From Clostridiales bacterium VE202-21 (GTDB taxonomy: Bacteria > Bacillota > Clostridia > Lachnospirales > Lachnospiraceae): 64,000 nt of DNA. How positions within the stretch are numbered: the stretch's first letter is position 1; each line of letters opens with the position of its first letter. Of the stretch, positions 8,339-18,371 are shown one piece after another. The notes beneath the pieces were generated by a model. The model worked only from the letters and a program-made list of their open reading frames with translations, did no database searches and was not told the DNA's origin. The position numbers and the translations under genes were made by a program. The stretch covers positions 186,001 through 250,000 of the forward strand of contig BAIF02000066.1 in NCBI GenBank assembly GCA_000509105.1, in the 5' to 3' direction.

Positions 8339-11300
8339 TTAAGATATCTCCCCATGAAGTTCCTGCAGTGACTTTACATCTCCGCTGCCGTGCTCTTTTA
8401 TATATTTGATTCCCTTTGCTGTTGTGCGCGCCGCCGCCATGGTGGTCATATAAGGAATCTTAGCCTTGATTGCGGCCTTTCTGAGGTAGCTGTCGTCATG
8501 GACGCTGTCTTTTCCCACCGGGGTATTTACAATCAAGTCGATTTTTCCATTGGTTATCAAATCCAGGACGTTTGGCCTGCCTTCGTACATTTTCTTTACC
8601 TTGTCCGCCTCGATCCCGTTTTCACGGATGAGGTCATAGGTGGTTCCCGTAGCAATGATTTTGAAGCCGTCCTCTGCGAAGCTTTTTGCGATTTCTACGA
8701 CTTCAGGCTTGTCTTTTCTGCTGACGGAGATTAACACGGTTCCCTCCAGAGGCAGCCTGGTCTGGGTTGCCTCCTGGGCTTTATAGAATGCCTCTCCGTA
8801 GGATGCGGAAAGTCCGAGTACTTCGCCCGTGGAACGCATTTCCGGCCCGAGTACCGGGTCTACTTCCGGGAACATGTTGAACGGGAAAACGGCTTCTTTG
8901 ACACCGTAATTCGGAATGTTCTGTTCCTTAAGTCCGGCTACCGGCGATGGCCTGCCTGTAATCTCGGAAGTAATGATGTCGGTAGCCAGCGGTACCATGC
9001 GGATATTGCATACCTTGGATACGAGCGGTACTGTTCTGGATGCGCGCGGGTTGGCTTCCAGTACATAAACTTTACCGTTTTCGATTGCATACTGCATGTT
9101 CATAAGACCCTTGACATGCATTTCTTCGGCAATCTTTCTTGTATATTCTTTTATTGTTTTTACATTTTCATCTGAAATATGTACGGACGGGATGATGCAT
9201 GCTGAGTCACCGGAATGCACACCGGCGAGTTCGATATGCTCCATAACTGCAGGTACAAATGCGTGGGTGCCGTCACTGATCGCATCCGCTTCGCATTCCA
9301 GAGCATGGTTCAGGAAACGGTCGATCAGGATCGGACGGTCCGGAGTAACGCCAACGGCTGCCGCCATATAATTTGCCATGCTCTCATCATCATACACGAC
9401 TTCCATACCCCGGCCGCCCAATACGTAAGAAGGACGCACCATAACCGGATATCCGATATTCTGTGCAATGGAAATTGCTTCATCTACATTGACGGCCATT
9501 CCGGATTCCGGCATCGGGATTTCCAGTTTTTCCATCATTGCGCGGAACAGGTCGCGGTCTTCTGCAAGATCGATCACAGACGGAGCGGTTCCGAGGATCT
9601 TTACACCGTTCTTTTCCAGGTCTGCTGCCAGGTTCAGAGGGGTCTGCCCCCCAAATTGAGCAATTACACCCAGCGGTTTTTCCTTTTTGTAGATGCTTAA
9701 GACATCTTCCAGTGTCAGCGGCTCAAAATACAGCTTATCGGAAGTGTCATAATCAGTGGAAACTGTCTCTGGATTACAGTTTACAATAATGGTCTCGAAT
9801 CCCAGTTTTTTCAGCGCCAGTGAGGCGTGCACGCAGCAGTAGTCAAACTCAATTCCCTGTCCGATTCTGTTGGGGCCGCCGCCGAGGATCATAATCTTTG
9901 GTTTTTCAGTGCTGACGGGGTTTTTATCCTCCGCGTTGTATGTGGAATAGTAGTAGGCGCTGTCTTCGGTGCCGCTTACGTGCACGCCTTCCCAGGCCTC
10001 TTCTATGCCGATCTCAATCCGGCGGTTCCGGATATCAGCTTCCGGGATCTCCAGGATCTGGCTCAGATACTTATCAGAGAAGCCGTCCTTCTTGGCTGCG
10101 GTCAGCTTTTCATCGGAGGGAAGTTTTCCTTTTTCCCGATGTAGCGCTTCTTCTTCCTCCACAAGTTCTTTCATCTGTTCGATGAAATATGTCTTTACCT
10201 TGGTTATTTCGTGAATTTCTTCTATGGATGCACCCTTGCGCAGAGCTTCATACATGATAAAATGCCGTTCGCTGGACGGAGTAATCAGAAGCTGCAGCAG
10301 TTCTTCTTTTGTCTTCTGATCCAGATCCTTCGCATGGCCCAGTCCATAACGGCCGGTTTCAAGGCTTCGGATGGCTTTCTGGAACGCTTCTTTATAAGTT
10401 TTGCCGATGCTCATGACTTCGCCAACGGCACGCATCTGCGTTCCGAGCTTGTCCTCCACGCCTTTGAACTTTTCAAATGCCCAGCGGGCGAATTTGATGA
10501 CAACATAATCTCCGTCCGGAACGTATTTGTCCAGGGTACCGTATTTGCCGCAGGGAATGTCTTTTAACGTCAGCCCTGTTGCCAGCATCGCGGATACAAG
10601 CGCAATCGGGAAACCAGTTGCCTTTGATGCAAGCGCTGAGGAACGGGATGTCCTCGGGTTGATCTCTATGACAATGATTCTGTCGCTGACGGGATCGTGC
10701 GCAAACTGTACATTCGTACCGCCGATAACCTGAACGGATTCTACGATCTTGTAGGCCTGTTCTTGGAGGCGCTTCTGGCACTCCTCAGAGATCGTGAGCA
10801 TAGGTGCGGAACAGAAGGAATCTCCGGTATGTACGCCAAGAGGATCGATATTTTCGATAAAGCAGACGGTAATCATGTTATTTTCTTTGTCACGGACAAC
10901 TTCCAGCTCCAGCTCCTCCCAGCCCAGGATGGATTCTTCTACAAGAACCTGTCCCACAAGGCTCGCCTGAAGGCCGCGGCGCATACGGTCTTTAATTCAT
11001 CTTTGTTGTATACAAGACCGCCGCCGGCGCCGCCCATCGTGTAAGCAGGGCGAAGTACAACCGGGTAACCAAGTTCATCTGCAATACTGAGGGCCTGTTC
11101 AACAGAATAAGCAACTTCGCTGCGCGCCATCTCAATGCCAAGTTCATTCATTGCTTTCTTAAATTCGATCCGGTCCTCGCCGCGTTCGATTGCATCGACC
11201 TGAACACCGATCACCTCAACCTGGTATTTATCCAGAATTCCTTTTGCAGCAAGCTCCGAACATAAATTCAGTCCAGACTGGCCGCCAAGATTGGGAAGCA

Positions 11301-11556
11301 GCGCGTCGGGACGTTCCTTTGCGATAATCTGTTCAAGTCTATCCACGTTCAGTGGTTCAATGTAAGTGACGTCCGCTGTTTCAGGATCAGTCATAATAGT
11401 TGCCGGGTTGGAATTGACCAATACAATCTCGTATCCTAACTTTTTCAGCGCCTTACAAGCCTGAGTACCGGAATAATCAAACTCGCATGCCTGGCCGATG
11501 ATGATTGGGCCGGACCCAATAATCAGTACTTTGTGAATGTCTGTTCTCTGTGACAT
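8339..11556 (-). pseudogene. carB: Carbamoyl-phosphate synthase large subunit, interrupted by a one-base frameshift
   Basis: CarB makes carbamoyl phosphate from glutamine-derived ammonia, bicarbonate and ATP for pyrimidines and arginine. Both ATP-grasp halves are present: the first has IGSGPIIIGQACEFDYSG and GGAGGG, the second ILGGGPNRIGQGIEFDYC. The C-terminal MGS-like allosteric domain is present too. The frame changes near 10975-10983: reading from the N-terminus gives ...ELKTVCAAAFRR, while the correct continuation RGLQASLVGQVL is in the next frame. One extra C in the GCCGCGG run would restore a 1072-residue protein, the usual length. Start: ATG at 11556 behind GGAGGG. No carA lies beside it. 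The loss looks like a sequencing error rather than decay, because both parts are otherwise intact. Confidence 0.88.
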
Positions 11557-11584
11557 ACCTTGCCCTCCTGTGTATTTTAAAATA

Positions 11585-11612
11585 ATTTTATTTAATAGGC
11601 TTAACCTGTCAA
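11585..11612 (-). promoter_or_regulatory. Possible carB promoter
   Basis: On the minus strand a perfect TTGACA (11612-11607) is followed after 16 bases by TAAAAT (11590-11585). The transcript would have a short leader before the carB ATG at 11556. Confidence 0.4.
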
Positions 11613-12001
11613 AGTACATTATAGTAGAGAAGGGGGGAAGAAGTAAAGCAATTTATTGATAAGATGGAGGGGATATCCAAAAAAAATGGAGAATTGTTGG
11701 CAGGCTTTAGTTGAGTGGATGGGGGTGGGGCGCGAAATGAAGGGAGAGCTTATTGAATCGTTTGGTGGTATGGGGGCGTCCCAGTAGATGTATATGGGCT
11801 GTGGTTTCGGGACCTTTGCGGTTTTTCGGCGTCTTATTTGTCCGCATGACTAAAGCCTGCGGACGAATTTTGGGGTTAGATGACGGGCGGGGGTGTAAAG
11901 TGTGGATGTTTTAGGAGATGTTAGAACGGGGTATGAAGAAGTTTAATGGGCTGATATAATGGATATGGCAGTATTATAATAAAATAAAAATTAGATTTCT
12001 A
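11613..12001. other. Intergenic stretch without a recognisable gene
   Basis: This stretch lies between the divergent carB and MerR genes. Most of it is G-rich with no persuasive reading frame. The only structure I see is a small hairpin with GTCCGCA (11840-11846) and TGCGGAC (11858-11864). The MerR promoter begins directly after it. Confidence 0.5.
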
Positions 12002-12032
12002 TTGACTTTGACGCAGCGTCAACTGCTATATT
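12002..12032 (+). promoter_or_regulatory. MerR-type promoter with 19-bp spacer and central operator
   Basis: TTGACT (12002-12007) and TATATT (12027-12032) are 19 bases apart, the long spacing that MerR activators correct by twisting DNA. The spacer contains a perfect 7-1-7 palindrome, TTGACGC-A-GCGTCAA (12008-12022), well placed to bind the regulator encoded 25 bases downstream. This indicates autoregulation. Confidence 0.8.
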
Positions 12033-12057
12033 CAAATTACGGCAGGAGGAAATGAAT

Positions 12058-12822
12058 ATGGAATATAGTATTAGAGAATTATCGGAAATCGCGGGTATCA
12101 GTGCACGTACTCTGCGCTACTATGACAAGATCGGCTTACTCAAACCTTCTTGTGTAAGGGAATCGGGCTACCGCTATTATGGTGAGACAGAGCTGGAGCT
12201 GCTGCAGCAGATTCTGTTTTACAAAGAGAGGGGATTGAAGCTGGAGCAGATTGCGGCGATCATTCAAAGTGACGATTTTGATGTTATGGCCGCACTCCAT
12301 GAACATCTGGAGGAGCTGGAACTGCAGCAGGCCAGGCTGGATAATATGATAACTGCCGTTAAAAAGACAATTGCGTCAATGAAAGGAGAAATTATAATGA
12401 GCAACGCAGAAAAATTCGAATCATTCAAAACGGAAATGATAAAAAGCAATGAGGAAAAATACGGAGACGAGATCCGCCGCAAATACGGGGACAATGCGGT
12501 GGAAGAATCTAACAAGAGGATGCTGAATATGACAGAAGAAGAGTACAGCCGTATGACAAGTCTGGAAGAGGAAATCCGCGAGGAGTTAAATGCAGCTGTG
12601 AAAGCCGGAGAAAGTCCGGAAGGTGAAAAAGCCCGGCACATCGTAGGCCTTCATAAGGAATGGCTGGGTATGAACTGGAAGCAGTATACCCCGAAGGCGC
12701 ATATCGGGATAACTGAAATGTATGTGGCGGACCCACGGTTTACAGAATATTATGATAAAGACACAGCTGGCTGCGCAGAATTCCTCAAGAAGGCGGTTTT
12801 TTGCTGGGCTGAGCGGGGATAG
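12058..12822 (+). CDS. MerR-family regulator with TipAS-type effector domain
   Basis: A 254-residue regulator. Residues about 3-70 are the MerR winged helix (YSIRELSEIAGISARTLRYYDKIGLL), followed by a coiled-coil dimerisation helix (about 75-115). The last 120 residues (EEKYGDEIRRKYGD, GMNWKQYTPKAHIGITEMYV) match the TipAS domain, which in Streptomyces TipA traps thiopeptide antibiotics. The start is taken at 12058, eight bases after AGGAGG; the ATG at 12052 is too close. The promoter has the family's 19-bp spacer. A multidrug or antibiotic-sensing role is plausible, but no transporter is adjacent. Confidence 0.88.
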   Translation: MEYSIRELSEIAGISARTLRYYDKIGLLKPSCVRESGYRYYGETELELLQQILFYKERGLKLEQIAAIIQSDDFDVMAALHEHLEELELQQARLDNMITAVKKTIASMKGEIIMSNAEKFESFKTEMIKSNEEKYGDEIRRKYGDNAVEESNKRMLNMTEEEYSRMTSLEEEIREELNAAVKAGESPEGEKARHIVGLHKEWLGMNWKQYTPKAHIGITEMYVADPRFTEYYDKDTAGCAEFLKKAVFCWAERG

Positions 12823-12972
12823 AGGAGGGGGCGACTGCCTGAGATGGCGGATGCGTCGGCAGAGTGGGCGCATCCAGACGCCTGGTAACACAGCGGTGGG
12901 GGAACCGAAGTGGGAGGCGGATGGAGTTGGCTGTGCATTTCCCTGCGGCCCCTACCAGCCGCCCTCACCCCA

Positions 12973-13674
12973 TTATAAAATCTTTCCCTGGGTTGACAGT
13001 GTTATGATCTGGCAGGGGATTTTTTTCCCACTGTTTTGTACTGCATTTACTACGGCCTGTTCTATTCCTCCGCAGCAGGGGACTTCCATGCGGACGACGG
13101 TGACGTTTTTTATGGTATTCTGCCGGATGATTTCGGTTAGTTTTTCCGTATAGTCTATGCTGTCTAGTTTGGGACAGCCCATGAGGGTGATTTTGCCCTT
13201 CATGAAGTCCTGATGGAAGCCGGCATAGGCGTACGCGGTGCAGTCGGCGGCGATGAGCAGCTCTGCATTTTCATAATAGGGCGCTTGTACCGGGACGAGT
13301 TTGATCTGTACCGGCCACTGGCGCAGTTGGGATTCTGTGGGGGCCGGAGAAGGCGCGGAGGCCTTCGCAGCAGTGTGCGGCCTCAGCTCTCTTGCCTGCG
13401 TGCCCGGGCAGCCGCAGGGCAGGGGGGCTGTATTTTTGTGTTTCTGATGGGCCCTGACCGCCTCGGCATCGTATGCAGCGGCTTCCCGTTCCACGAAGCG
13501 GATCGCGTCTGCCGGACAGGCAGGAAGGCAGTCTCCCAGGCCGTCACAGTAATCGTCTCTGAGCAGACGGGCTTTTCCATTCACCATGCCGATTGCCCCT
13601 TCGTGGCAGGCTTCTGCACATAATCCGCATCCGTTGCATTTTTCTTCATTTATTTCTATAATTCTTCTTATCAT
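12973..13674 (-). CDS. Ferredoxin-like protein with two [4Fe-4S] motifs
   Basis: A 233-residue iron-sulfur protein. The N-terminal 65 residues carry two cluster motifs, CNGCGLCAEACHEGAI and a second one, CDGLGDCLPACPADAI, in which the CxxC spacing is lengthened. A variable Ala/Pro-rich linker (about 75-115) follows, then a conserved C-terminal part with LLIAADCTAYAYAGFH, GCPKLDSIDY and EVPCCGGIEQA. The C-terminal cysteines could bind another cofactor. It is transcribed divergently from the Crp/Fnr regulator at 13807, a pairing common in anaerobes, and is its probable target. The exact redox partner is unknown. GGAGG precedes the ATG. Confidence 0.82.
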   Translation of the reverse strand: MIRRIIEINEEKCNGCGLCAEACHEGAIGMVNGKARLLRDDYCDGLGDCLPACPADAIRFVEREAAAYDAEAVRAHQKHKNTAPLPCGCPGTQARELRPHTAAKASAPSPAPTESQLRQWPVQIKLVPVQAPYYENAELLIAADCTAYAYAGFHQDFMKGKITLMGCPKLDSIDYTEKLTEIIRQNTIKNVTVVRMEVPCCGGIEQAVVNAVQNSGKKIPCQIITLSTQGKIL

Positions 13675-13776
13675 TTCAATTCCTCCTTTTTACTTGCCGG
13701 TATATAACTGTTCAGGGATTTGAATCCTTTCCTTGTATCTATAGTGGCATTATACTATAATTTAAATATAAAAAAA

Positions 13777-13790
13777 GTTGTTATTACAAC
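13777..13790. promoter_or_regulatory. Possible Crp/Fnr-type operator
   Basis: A short dyad GTTGT-TATT-ACAAC in the divergent region between the ferredoxin gene and the Crp/Fnr regulator, 17 bases before the latter's ATG. Five-base arms with a four-base centre fit the general shape of a Crp-family site, but there is no consensus match to lean on. Confidence 0.35.
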
Positions 13791-13806
13791 GAAACGGAGA
13801 AAATTT

Positions 13807-14469
13807 ATGGATTATAAATTTATCGTGGGAACGAAACTGTTTGAGGGGGTTACCGTGGAAGAGGCCAAAGCCATGCTGGGATGCCTGGGGGCGCAGGAGA
13901 GGGCATACGCACGAGGGGAGGTCATTTACCATGCAGGGCAGCACATAGAACGGATGGGGCTGCTGCTGGAGGGCGGCGTCAATATTGTGAGGCCGGATAT
14001 CTGGGGAAATGAAAATATTATCGGGCATATACTGCCGGGAGAGGTGTTTGCGGAGACCTATGCGTGCAGCCAGAGGGCCCCTATGATGGCGGATGTTATT
14101 ACAACGATGAAGACAGCGGTGCTGTTTCTGGATGTGGGAAAGGTGGTCAGAAGCTGTGCGTCCTCCTGCAGCCATCATGCCAGGCTTGTACGCAACCTGC
14201 TTATGATTATGGCGTCCAAGAATCTGAATCTGGCACAGAAGATCAATCATATTACGCCTAAATCCATTCGAGAAAGGTTGTTGTCCTACCTCTCGTCTGA
14301 AGCGGTAAAACAGGGAAAAAAAGAGATTGAAGTTCCATTTAACAGGCAGCAGATGGCAGATTATCTGGCTGTGGACCGCAGCGCCCTGTCCAATGAACTC
14401 TCCAAAATGCAGAGGGACGGTCTGCTTAGCTATCATAAGAATCATTTTATCCTTTTGCAGGGGGAGTAA
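13807..14469 (+). CDS. Crp/Fnr-family transcriptional regulator
   Basis: A 220-residue regulator. Residues about 15-130 form a cyclic-nucleotide-binding-like beta roll (YHAGQHIERMGLLLEGGVNIV; GEVFAETYACSQ). The C-terminal winged helix has FNRQQMADYLAVDRSALSNELSKMQRDGLL. There is no N-terminal Fnr cysteine cluster, so redox sensing by an Fe-S centre is unlikely for this copy. The start was set at 13807, where the protein matches family length; an in-frame extension to 13720 crosses the promoter region. The ribosome site is weak (CGGAG). It is divergent from the ferredoxin-like gene, its likely regulon partner. Confidence 0.86.
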   Translation: MDYKFIVGTKLFEGVTVEEAKAMLGCLGAQERAYARGEVIYHAGQHIERMGLLLEGGVNIVRPDIWGNENIIGHILPGEVFAETYACSQRAPMMADVITTMKTAVLFLDVGKVVRSCASSCSHHARLVRNLLMIMASKNLNLAQKINHITPKSIRERLLSYLSSEAVKQGKKEIEVPFNRQQMADYLAVDRSALSNELSKMQRDGLLSYHKNHFILLQGE

Positions 14470-14571
14470 GGAAAAGTGGGATGTAAGAATCTTGTGCGGG
14501 AGAGGGAAAAGGTCTATAATAAAATACGATGCGGTTAATGTGGCGGAAACAGGAGGCAGAGAAGGAATCAT

Positions 14572-15362
14572 ATGGATTTAAAATCAATAGGGCTTACCGG
14601 TGTTGGCAATGCGAGGCAGCTCGGCGGATACACCGGAGCCGATAACAGGAAAATCAAAATGGACATGCTGTTGAGGACGGGGAAGCTGGCAGAAGCCCTG
14701 CCGGAAGATCTGAAAAGGCTTAGGGACATATACGGCCTGACGGATGTGGTTGATTTCAGGACGACACCGGAGAGGGACAAGCGCCGGACCCGGAGATGGA
14801 CGGGGTGAAGAATTATCACGTACCGATTCTGGACGAGGAGAACGGAAGTATGGCCGCAGTTGCAGCGAGCGGCGTATTTACGCCGGATGAGGCCATCAAG
14901 TACTTACTGAGCGGCGCTATGGCAGATATGTATGTGGAGATTGCCACAACACCATTTTCCCAAAAGGGATATGCCAGGTTCTTCCGGATTCTTTTGGAAA
15001 ATGAGCATGGAGCAGTTCTTTGGCACTGTACCGCCGGAAAAGACAGGGCCGGATTCGGATCTGTGCTGGTGTTGGCTGCACTGGGCGTTGAGCGCAGCGT
15101 CATTCTGGAAGATTATGAGATAACCAACCACTATTACAAGGAAAATATAAAAGCCATGGAGCAGTTTTTGAGAAATAAAGGCTTAGGGGACGAAGCGGTA
15201 CAGGCCGCGCGCTCTACGGCGGGAGCAGAGGTGAAGCATTTGGTTAAGGCGCTGGATGTGATTGACAGGGAGTATGGTTCTATGGAGGAATACCTGCGCA
15301 GCCGGATCCTGCTCAGCGATGCGGACAAGGAGAAGCTCAGAAATAAATATTTGGAAAACTGA
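14572..15362 (+). pseudogene. Tyrosine-protein phosphatase, interrupted by a one-base frameshift
   Basis: A protein phosphatase of the Y_phosphatase3 (IphP/PtpB-like) family. The N-terminal part ends ...DVVDFRTTPERDK and then leaves the frame near 14781; the remainder resumes one frame over as APDPEMDGVKNYHVPIL. One additional G after GACAAG would give an uninterrupted 263-residue protein, the normal size. The catalytic P-loop HCTAGKDRAG (CX5R) is intact in the second part. Substrate is unknown; family members act on phosphotyrosine and sometimes phosphoinositides. It lies between the Crp regulator and the purF-like gene with no evident functional link. Confidence 0.85.
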
Positions 15363-15489
15363 TCCTCACAGTCTTTACGCTGGGAATCAGTTTGTGTTAA
15401 ACTGGATGCGGAAACAGGCTGTGAGGGCATGCTTCATGACGCTGCCTGTTATATGCAAAAGAAATTTTACTTTAGAAGGAGACAAAAAC

Positions 15490-16899
15490 ATGGGAGGCTT
15501 TTTTGGCGTAGCTTCAAAAACGGACTGTACGTTAGAGTTGTTTTATGGTGTGGATTATCATTCACATCTTGGGACAAGAAGAGGCGGGATGGCAACTTTT
15601 GGGAAAAACGGATTTCAGCGTGCGATTCATAATATAGAGAATTCACCGTTTCGTACCAAGTTTGAGAAAGATGTAGAGGAGCTTAAGGGATGCTTCGGAA
15701 TCGGATGCATCTCGGACTACGAACCACAGCCGCTGCTGATCCAGTCCCATCTGGGAAGCTTTGCAATTACGACGGTCGGAAAGATTAATAATATGCAGGA
15801 GCTCCTGTCAAAAGTATATGAAAATGGACATACGCATTTTCAGGAGATGAGCGGCGGACAGATCAACGCAACGGAACTGATCGCATCCCTCATTTGCAAA
15901 AAGGATTCTATCGTGGAGGGAATCCGGTACGTCCAGCAGCTTGTGGATGGTTCCATGACGCTGCTGCTGATGACCACGGAGGGGCTGTATGCGGCGAGAG
16001 ACAGATATGGACGCACACCGCTTGTGGTCGGCAGAAAAGACGGTGCTTACTGTGTCTCCTTTGAGAATTTTGCGTACATCAATCTCGGGTATACGGATTA
16101 TAAGGAACTGGGGCCTGCTGAGATTGTATTTATCACACCGGAGAGCGTAGAGACAGTAAGCCCGCCGGGTGAGGAGATGAAGATGTGTTCCTTCCTGTGG
16201 GTATATTACGGTTATCCGACTTCTTCCTACGAAGGAGTTAATGTCGAAGAGATGCGGTACAAGTGCGGAAGCATGCTTGCAAAGCGGGACGGGAACAGCG
16301 TATCACCGGACATCGTGGCAGGAGTGCCGGATTCCGGCATTGCACATGCCATTGGCTATGCTAATGAATCCGGAATCCCCTACGCCAGGCCATTTATTAA
16401 GTATACGCCAACCTGGCCGCGTTCCTTTATGCCGACGAACCAGAACCAGCGGGATCTGATTGCCAAGATGAAACTGATTCCGGTACAGGCACTGATTGAG
16501 AATAAGAAGCTGCTGCTGATCGATGACTCTATCGTACGAGGAACCCAGCTTCATGAGACAACCGAATTCCTGTATCAGAGCGGAGCGAAAGAAGTGCATG
16601 TCCGTCCGGCATGCCCACCACTTCTGTTTGGCTGTAAATATCTGAACTTCTCCCGCTCCAAGTCAGAGCTGGATTTAATCACGCGAAGGATTATCCAGGA
16701 AAGGGAAGAGGAAGTGACAGGGGAAGTGCTGGAAGAGTATGCAGATCCCTGCTGCAGCCGGTATCAGGATATGGTGGAGGAAGTGCGAAGACGCCAGAAT
16801 TTTACAACGCTGCGCTACCACCGGCTGGATGATCTGGTTGCATCGATTGGGCTGTCACCGTGCAAACTCTGTACGTACTGCTTTGACGGAAAAGAATAG
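15490..16899 (+). CDS. PurF-like amidophosphoribosyltransferase lacking the catalytic cysteine
   Basis: A 469-residue homologue of glutamine PRPP amidotransferase, the first enzyme of purine synthesis. It keeps the phosphoribosyl part with the PRPP loop LLLIDDSIVRGTQ (about residues 341-353) and the cysteines of the structural Fe-S cluster (CPPLLFGC, CKLCTYC). The N-terminus is MGGFFG instead of the mature C-G-x-x-G, so the Ntn nucleophile is glycine, and the RYSTxG motif of the glutaminase is replaced by GCISDYEPQP. It probably cannot use glutamine. Ammonia-dependent activity or a regulatory role is possible. The start at 15490 is set by the AGAAGGAG site. A strong terminator follows. Confidence 0.85.
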   Translation: MGGFFGVASKTDCTLELFYGVDYHSHLGTRRGGMATFGKNGFQRAIHNIENSPFRTKFEKDVEELKGCFGIGCISDYEPQPLLIQSHLGSFAITTVGKINNMQELLSKVYENGHTHFQEMSGGQINATELIASLICKKDSIVEGIRYVQQLVDGSMTLLLMTTEGLYAARDRYGRTPLVVGRKDGAYCVSFENFAYINLGYTDYKELGPAEIVFITPESVETVSPPGEEMKMCSFLWVYYGYPTSSYEGVNVEEMRYKCGSMLAKRDGNSVSPDIVAGVPDSGIAHAIGYANESGIPYARPFIKYTPTWPRSFMPTNQNQRDLIAKMKLIPVQALIENKKLLLIDDSIVRGTQLHETTEFLYQSGAKEVHVRPACPPLLFGCKYLNFSRSKSELDLITRRIIQEREEEVTGEVLEEYADPCCSRYQDMVEEVRRRQNFTTLRYHRLDDLVASIGLSPCKLCTYCFDGKE

Positions 16900-16937
16900 A
16901 AAATTGCCGGACAGGCGCTGCCTTGACATAGGTGAAG

Positions 16938-16979
16938 GCCGCACACGAAGTATGATGACTTATGTGTGCGGCTTTTTTT
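16938..16979 (+). terminator. Terminator after the purF-like gene
   Basis: Stem GCCGCACAC (16938-16946) with GTGTGCGGC (16964-16972) and seven T residues. Pairing extends further through GAAG/CTTA-like bases in the loop. Confidence 0.85.
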
Positions 16980-17118
16980 GATATAGGAAATTCCTCCGGG
17001 AGGATGCACACGCCGCCTTGAGGTATATAGCTGCAAGGAGGCATCGCGGCGGCGCCAAAGTGTGCAAGCCCCTCATGAGTGAGGGGGTGGGAAGCCCTTG
17101 TGGGCTTGCCCGCGTTGT
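16979..17118 (+). repeat. Interspersed GC-rich repeat, copy A
   Basis: About 140 bases that recur at 23055-23284 in the same orientation. Shared blocks include GATATAGGAAATTCC, CCTCCGGGAGGATGCACACG, GGCATCGCGGCGGCGCCAAA, GTGCAAGCCCCTCATGAGT and GGGCTTGCCC. It supplies the last residues and the stop codon of the EIIC gene on the opposite strand. No transposase is nearby; a MITE-like or degenerate element is likely. Confidence 0.75.
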
Positions 17119-18212
17119 TCTGGCCCGCGGATATATTTGACGGCAATAGTCAGTGCAAGGGCTGTTATAAATCCGATAGCAGCGGCGGAAATTGCGTGGA
17201 AGAGATTGGAGGGATTGCCTTCCTGATAAAACATGAGTACTGTTGACACCGATGGAAAAGAGTACACCGTACTGCACGGTGTAAAGATTCCCTGATAAAT
17301 TCCTCCCGCAAAGCTGGCTGCAGAAGCCACGGCAAGCAGAGACTTTTTGGGAATACAGATCCCGTAAAGCGCCGGTTCTGTAATGCCGGCAAACAGCGCT
17401 ACCAGTCCTGCGGAAAGATAAGCGTGCCGCTCCGGTGAGCCGGGTTCATTGAAATAGGCACCCAGAGCCACGCCGGCTATCGCTGTCACACAAATGAAGG
17501 AACTCACCATATAGCCGATCTCCATGCCGGTATTCCCTAAGCTTTCCAGCACAATAGCCGTAAAGATCCAGCTCGTCCCTGTCATTGTCAGAAATGGGGA
17601 AAGTGCGGAAAAGACGGCCCAGGATAAAACCGGGTTGATTTCCTGCAATTCAAATATGAATGCAGAAATCCCATTTCCTATGATTGTACAGAGCGGCCCC
17701 ACGAACAGAATTCCAATGATGGATGTAAAAGTTATTGTAATAACCGGCAGAAAAAATGTCCGGAATGTTTTGTTAGAAACTTTTTCCAGAGATCCGGTCA
17801 GTTTTGACAGCACATATACCAGGAGGATAGCAGGCAATACGGAAAATGCATACGAAGCCTTATATACCGGAAGAAACAGAAAACGGATCTTTTCCTGTGT
17901 GCTCAAAAGCTCTATAAAATCGGGCAGCAGAAGAACCGCCGCACATGCCATGGCAAAAAGCGGATTGACTCTAAAGTGGCAGGCTGACGAGTAAGCCGTA
18001 AAAACCGGCAGAAAATAAAAGGCGGCATTGCTGACCGCCGACAGAACATCTTCGGTTTGTGGAGAGAGAGTAAATAATCCGGTATAACCAATCAGGATGA
18101 TCAGAAGTTTTAAAATACCTGCTGCCATTAGTACCGGGATTACAGGTTTCATACAAGAGGATATGGTGTCAAATAATCTGGAAAAGGGGTTATTTTTCAA
18201 AGATCTCTTCAT
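17073..18212 (-). CDS. PTS sugar transporter EIIC domain protein (beta-glucoside type)
   Basis: A 379-residue membrane protein with about ten hydrophobic helices, matching the EIIC permease domain of glucose/beta-glucoside/sucrose PTS systems (KPVIPVLMAAGILK, GITEPALYGICIP, SFAGGIYQG). There is no EIIB or EIIA domain in the chain and none encoded beside it, so phosphorylation must come from another protein. The start at 18212 has an AGAGGTG site; an in-frame extension to 18290 has none. The C-terminal tail after KYIRG (about 17 residues rich in Gly, His and Pro) is read from repeat copy A, which also provides the stop codon. It is divergent from the AraC regulator at 18372. Confidence 0.85.
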   Translation of the reverse strand: MKRSLKNNPFSRLFDTISSCMKPVIPVLMAAGILKLLIILIGYTGLFTLSPQTEDVLSAVSNAAFYFLPVFTAYSSACHFRVNPLFAMACAAVLLLPDFIELLSTQEKIRFLFLPVYKASYAFSVLPAILLVYVLSKLTGSLEKVSNKTFRTFFLPVITITFTSIIGILFVGPLCTIIGNGISAFIFELQEINPVLSWAVFSALSPFLTMTGTSWIFTAIVLESLGNTGMEIGYMVSSFICVTAIAGVALGAYFNEPGSPERHAYLSAGLVALFAGITEPALYGICIPKKSLLAVASAASFAGGIYQGIFTPCSTVYSFPSVSTVLMFYQEGNPSNLFHAISAAAIGFITALALTIAVKYIRGPEQRGQAHKGFPPPHS

Positions 18213-18371
18213 AATCTTATTCACCTCTTTCTTTTTTCTCTGATTATAATTATAATAATGTTTAAAGTGATAATATATAATTATCAGCACAGATATTATA
18301 AAAATCTTACCAAATTGAAGCGGACTTAAAAGCCGCTGCAGGTATGGAAGTGAAGCTGGGGCGGAGGATTC

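Noticed and set aside
10930..11000. Programmed frameshift in carB
   Set aside because: There is no slippery heptamer or stimulatory structure, and five other genes show the same one-base loss.
15262..15489. Longer N-terminus for the purF-like protein that might restore a cysteine
   Set aside because: The in-frame extension overlaps the end of the phosphatase gene, has no ribosome site, and the strong AGAAGGAG points to 15490.
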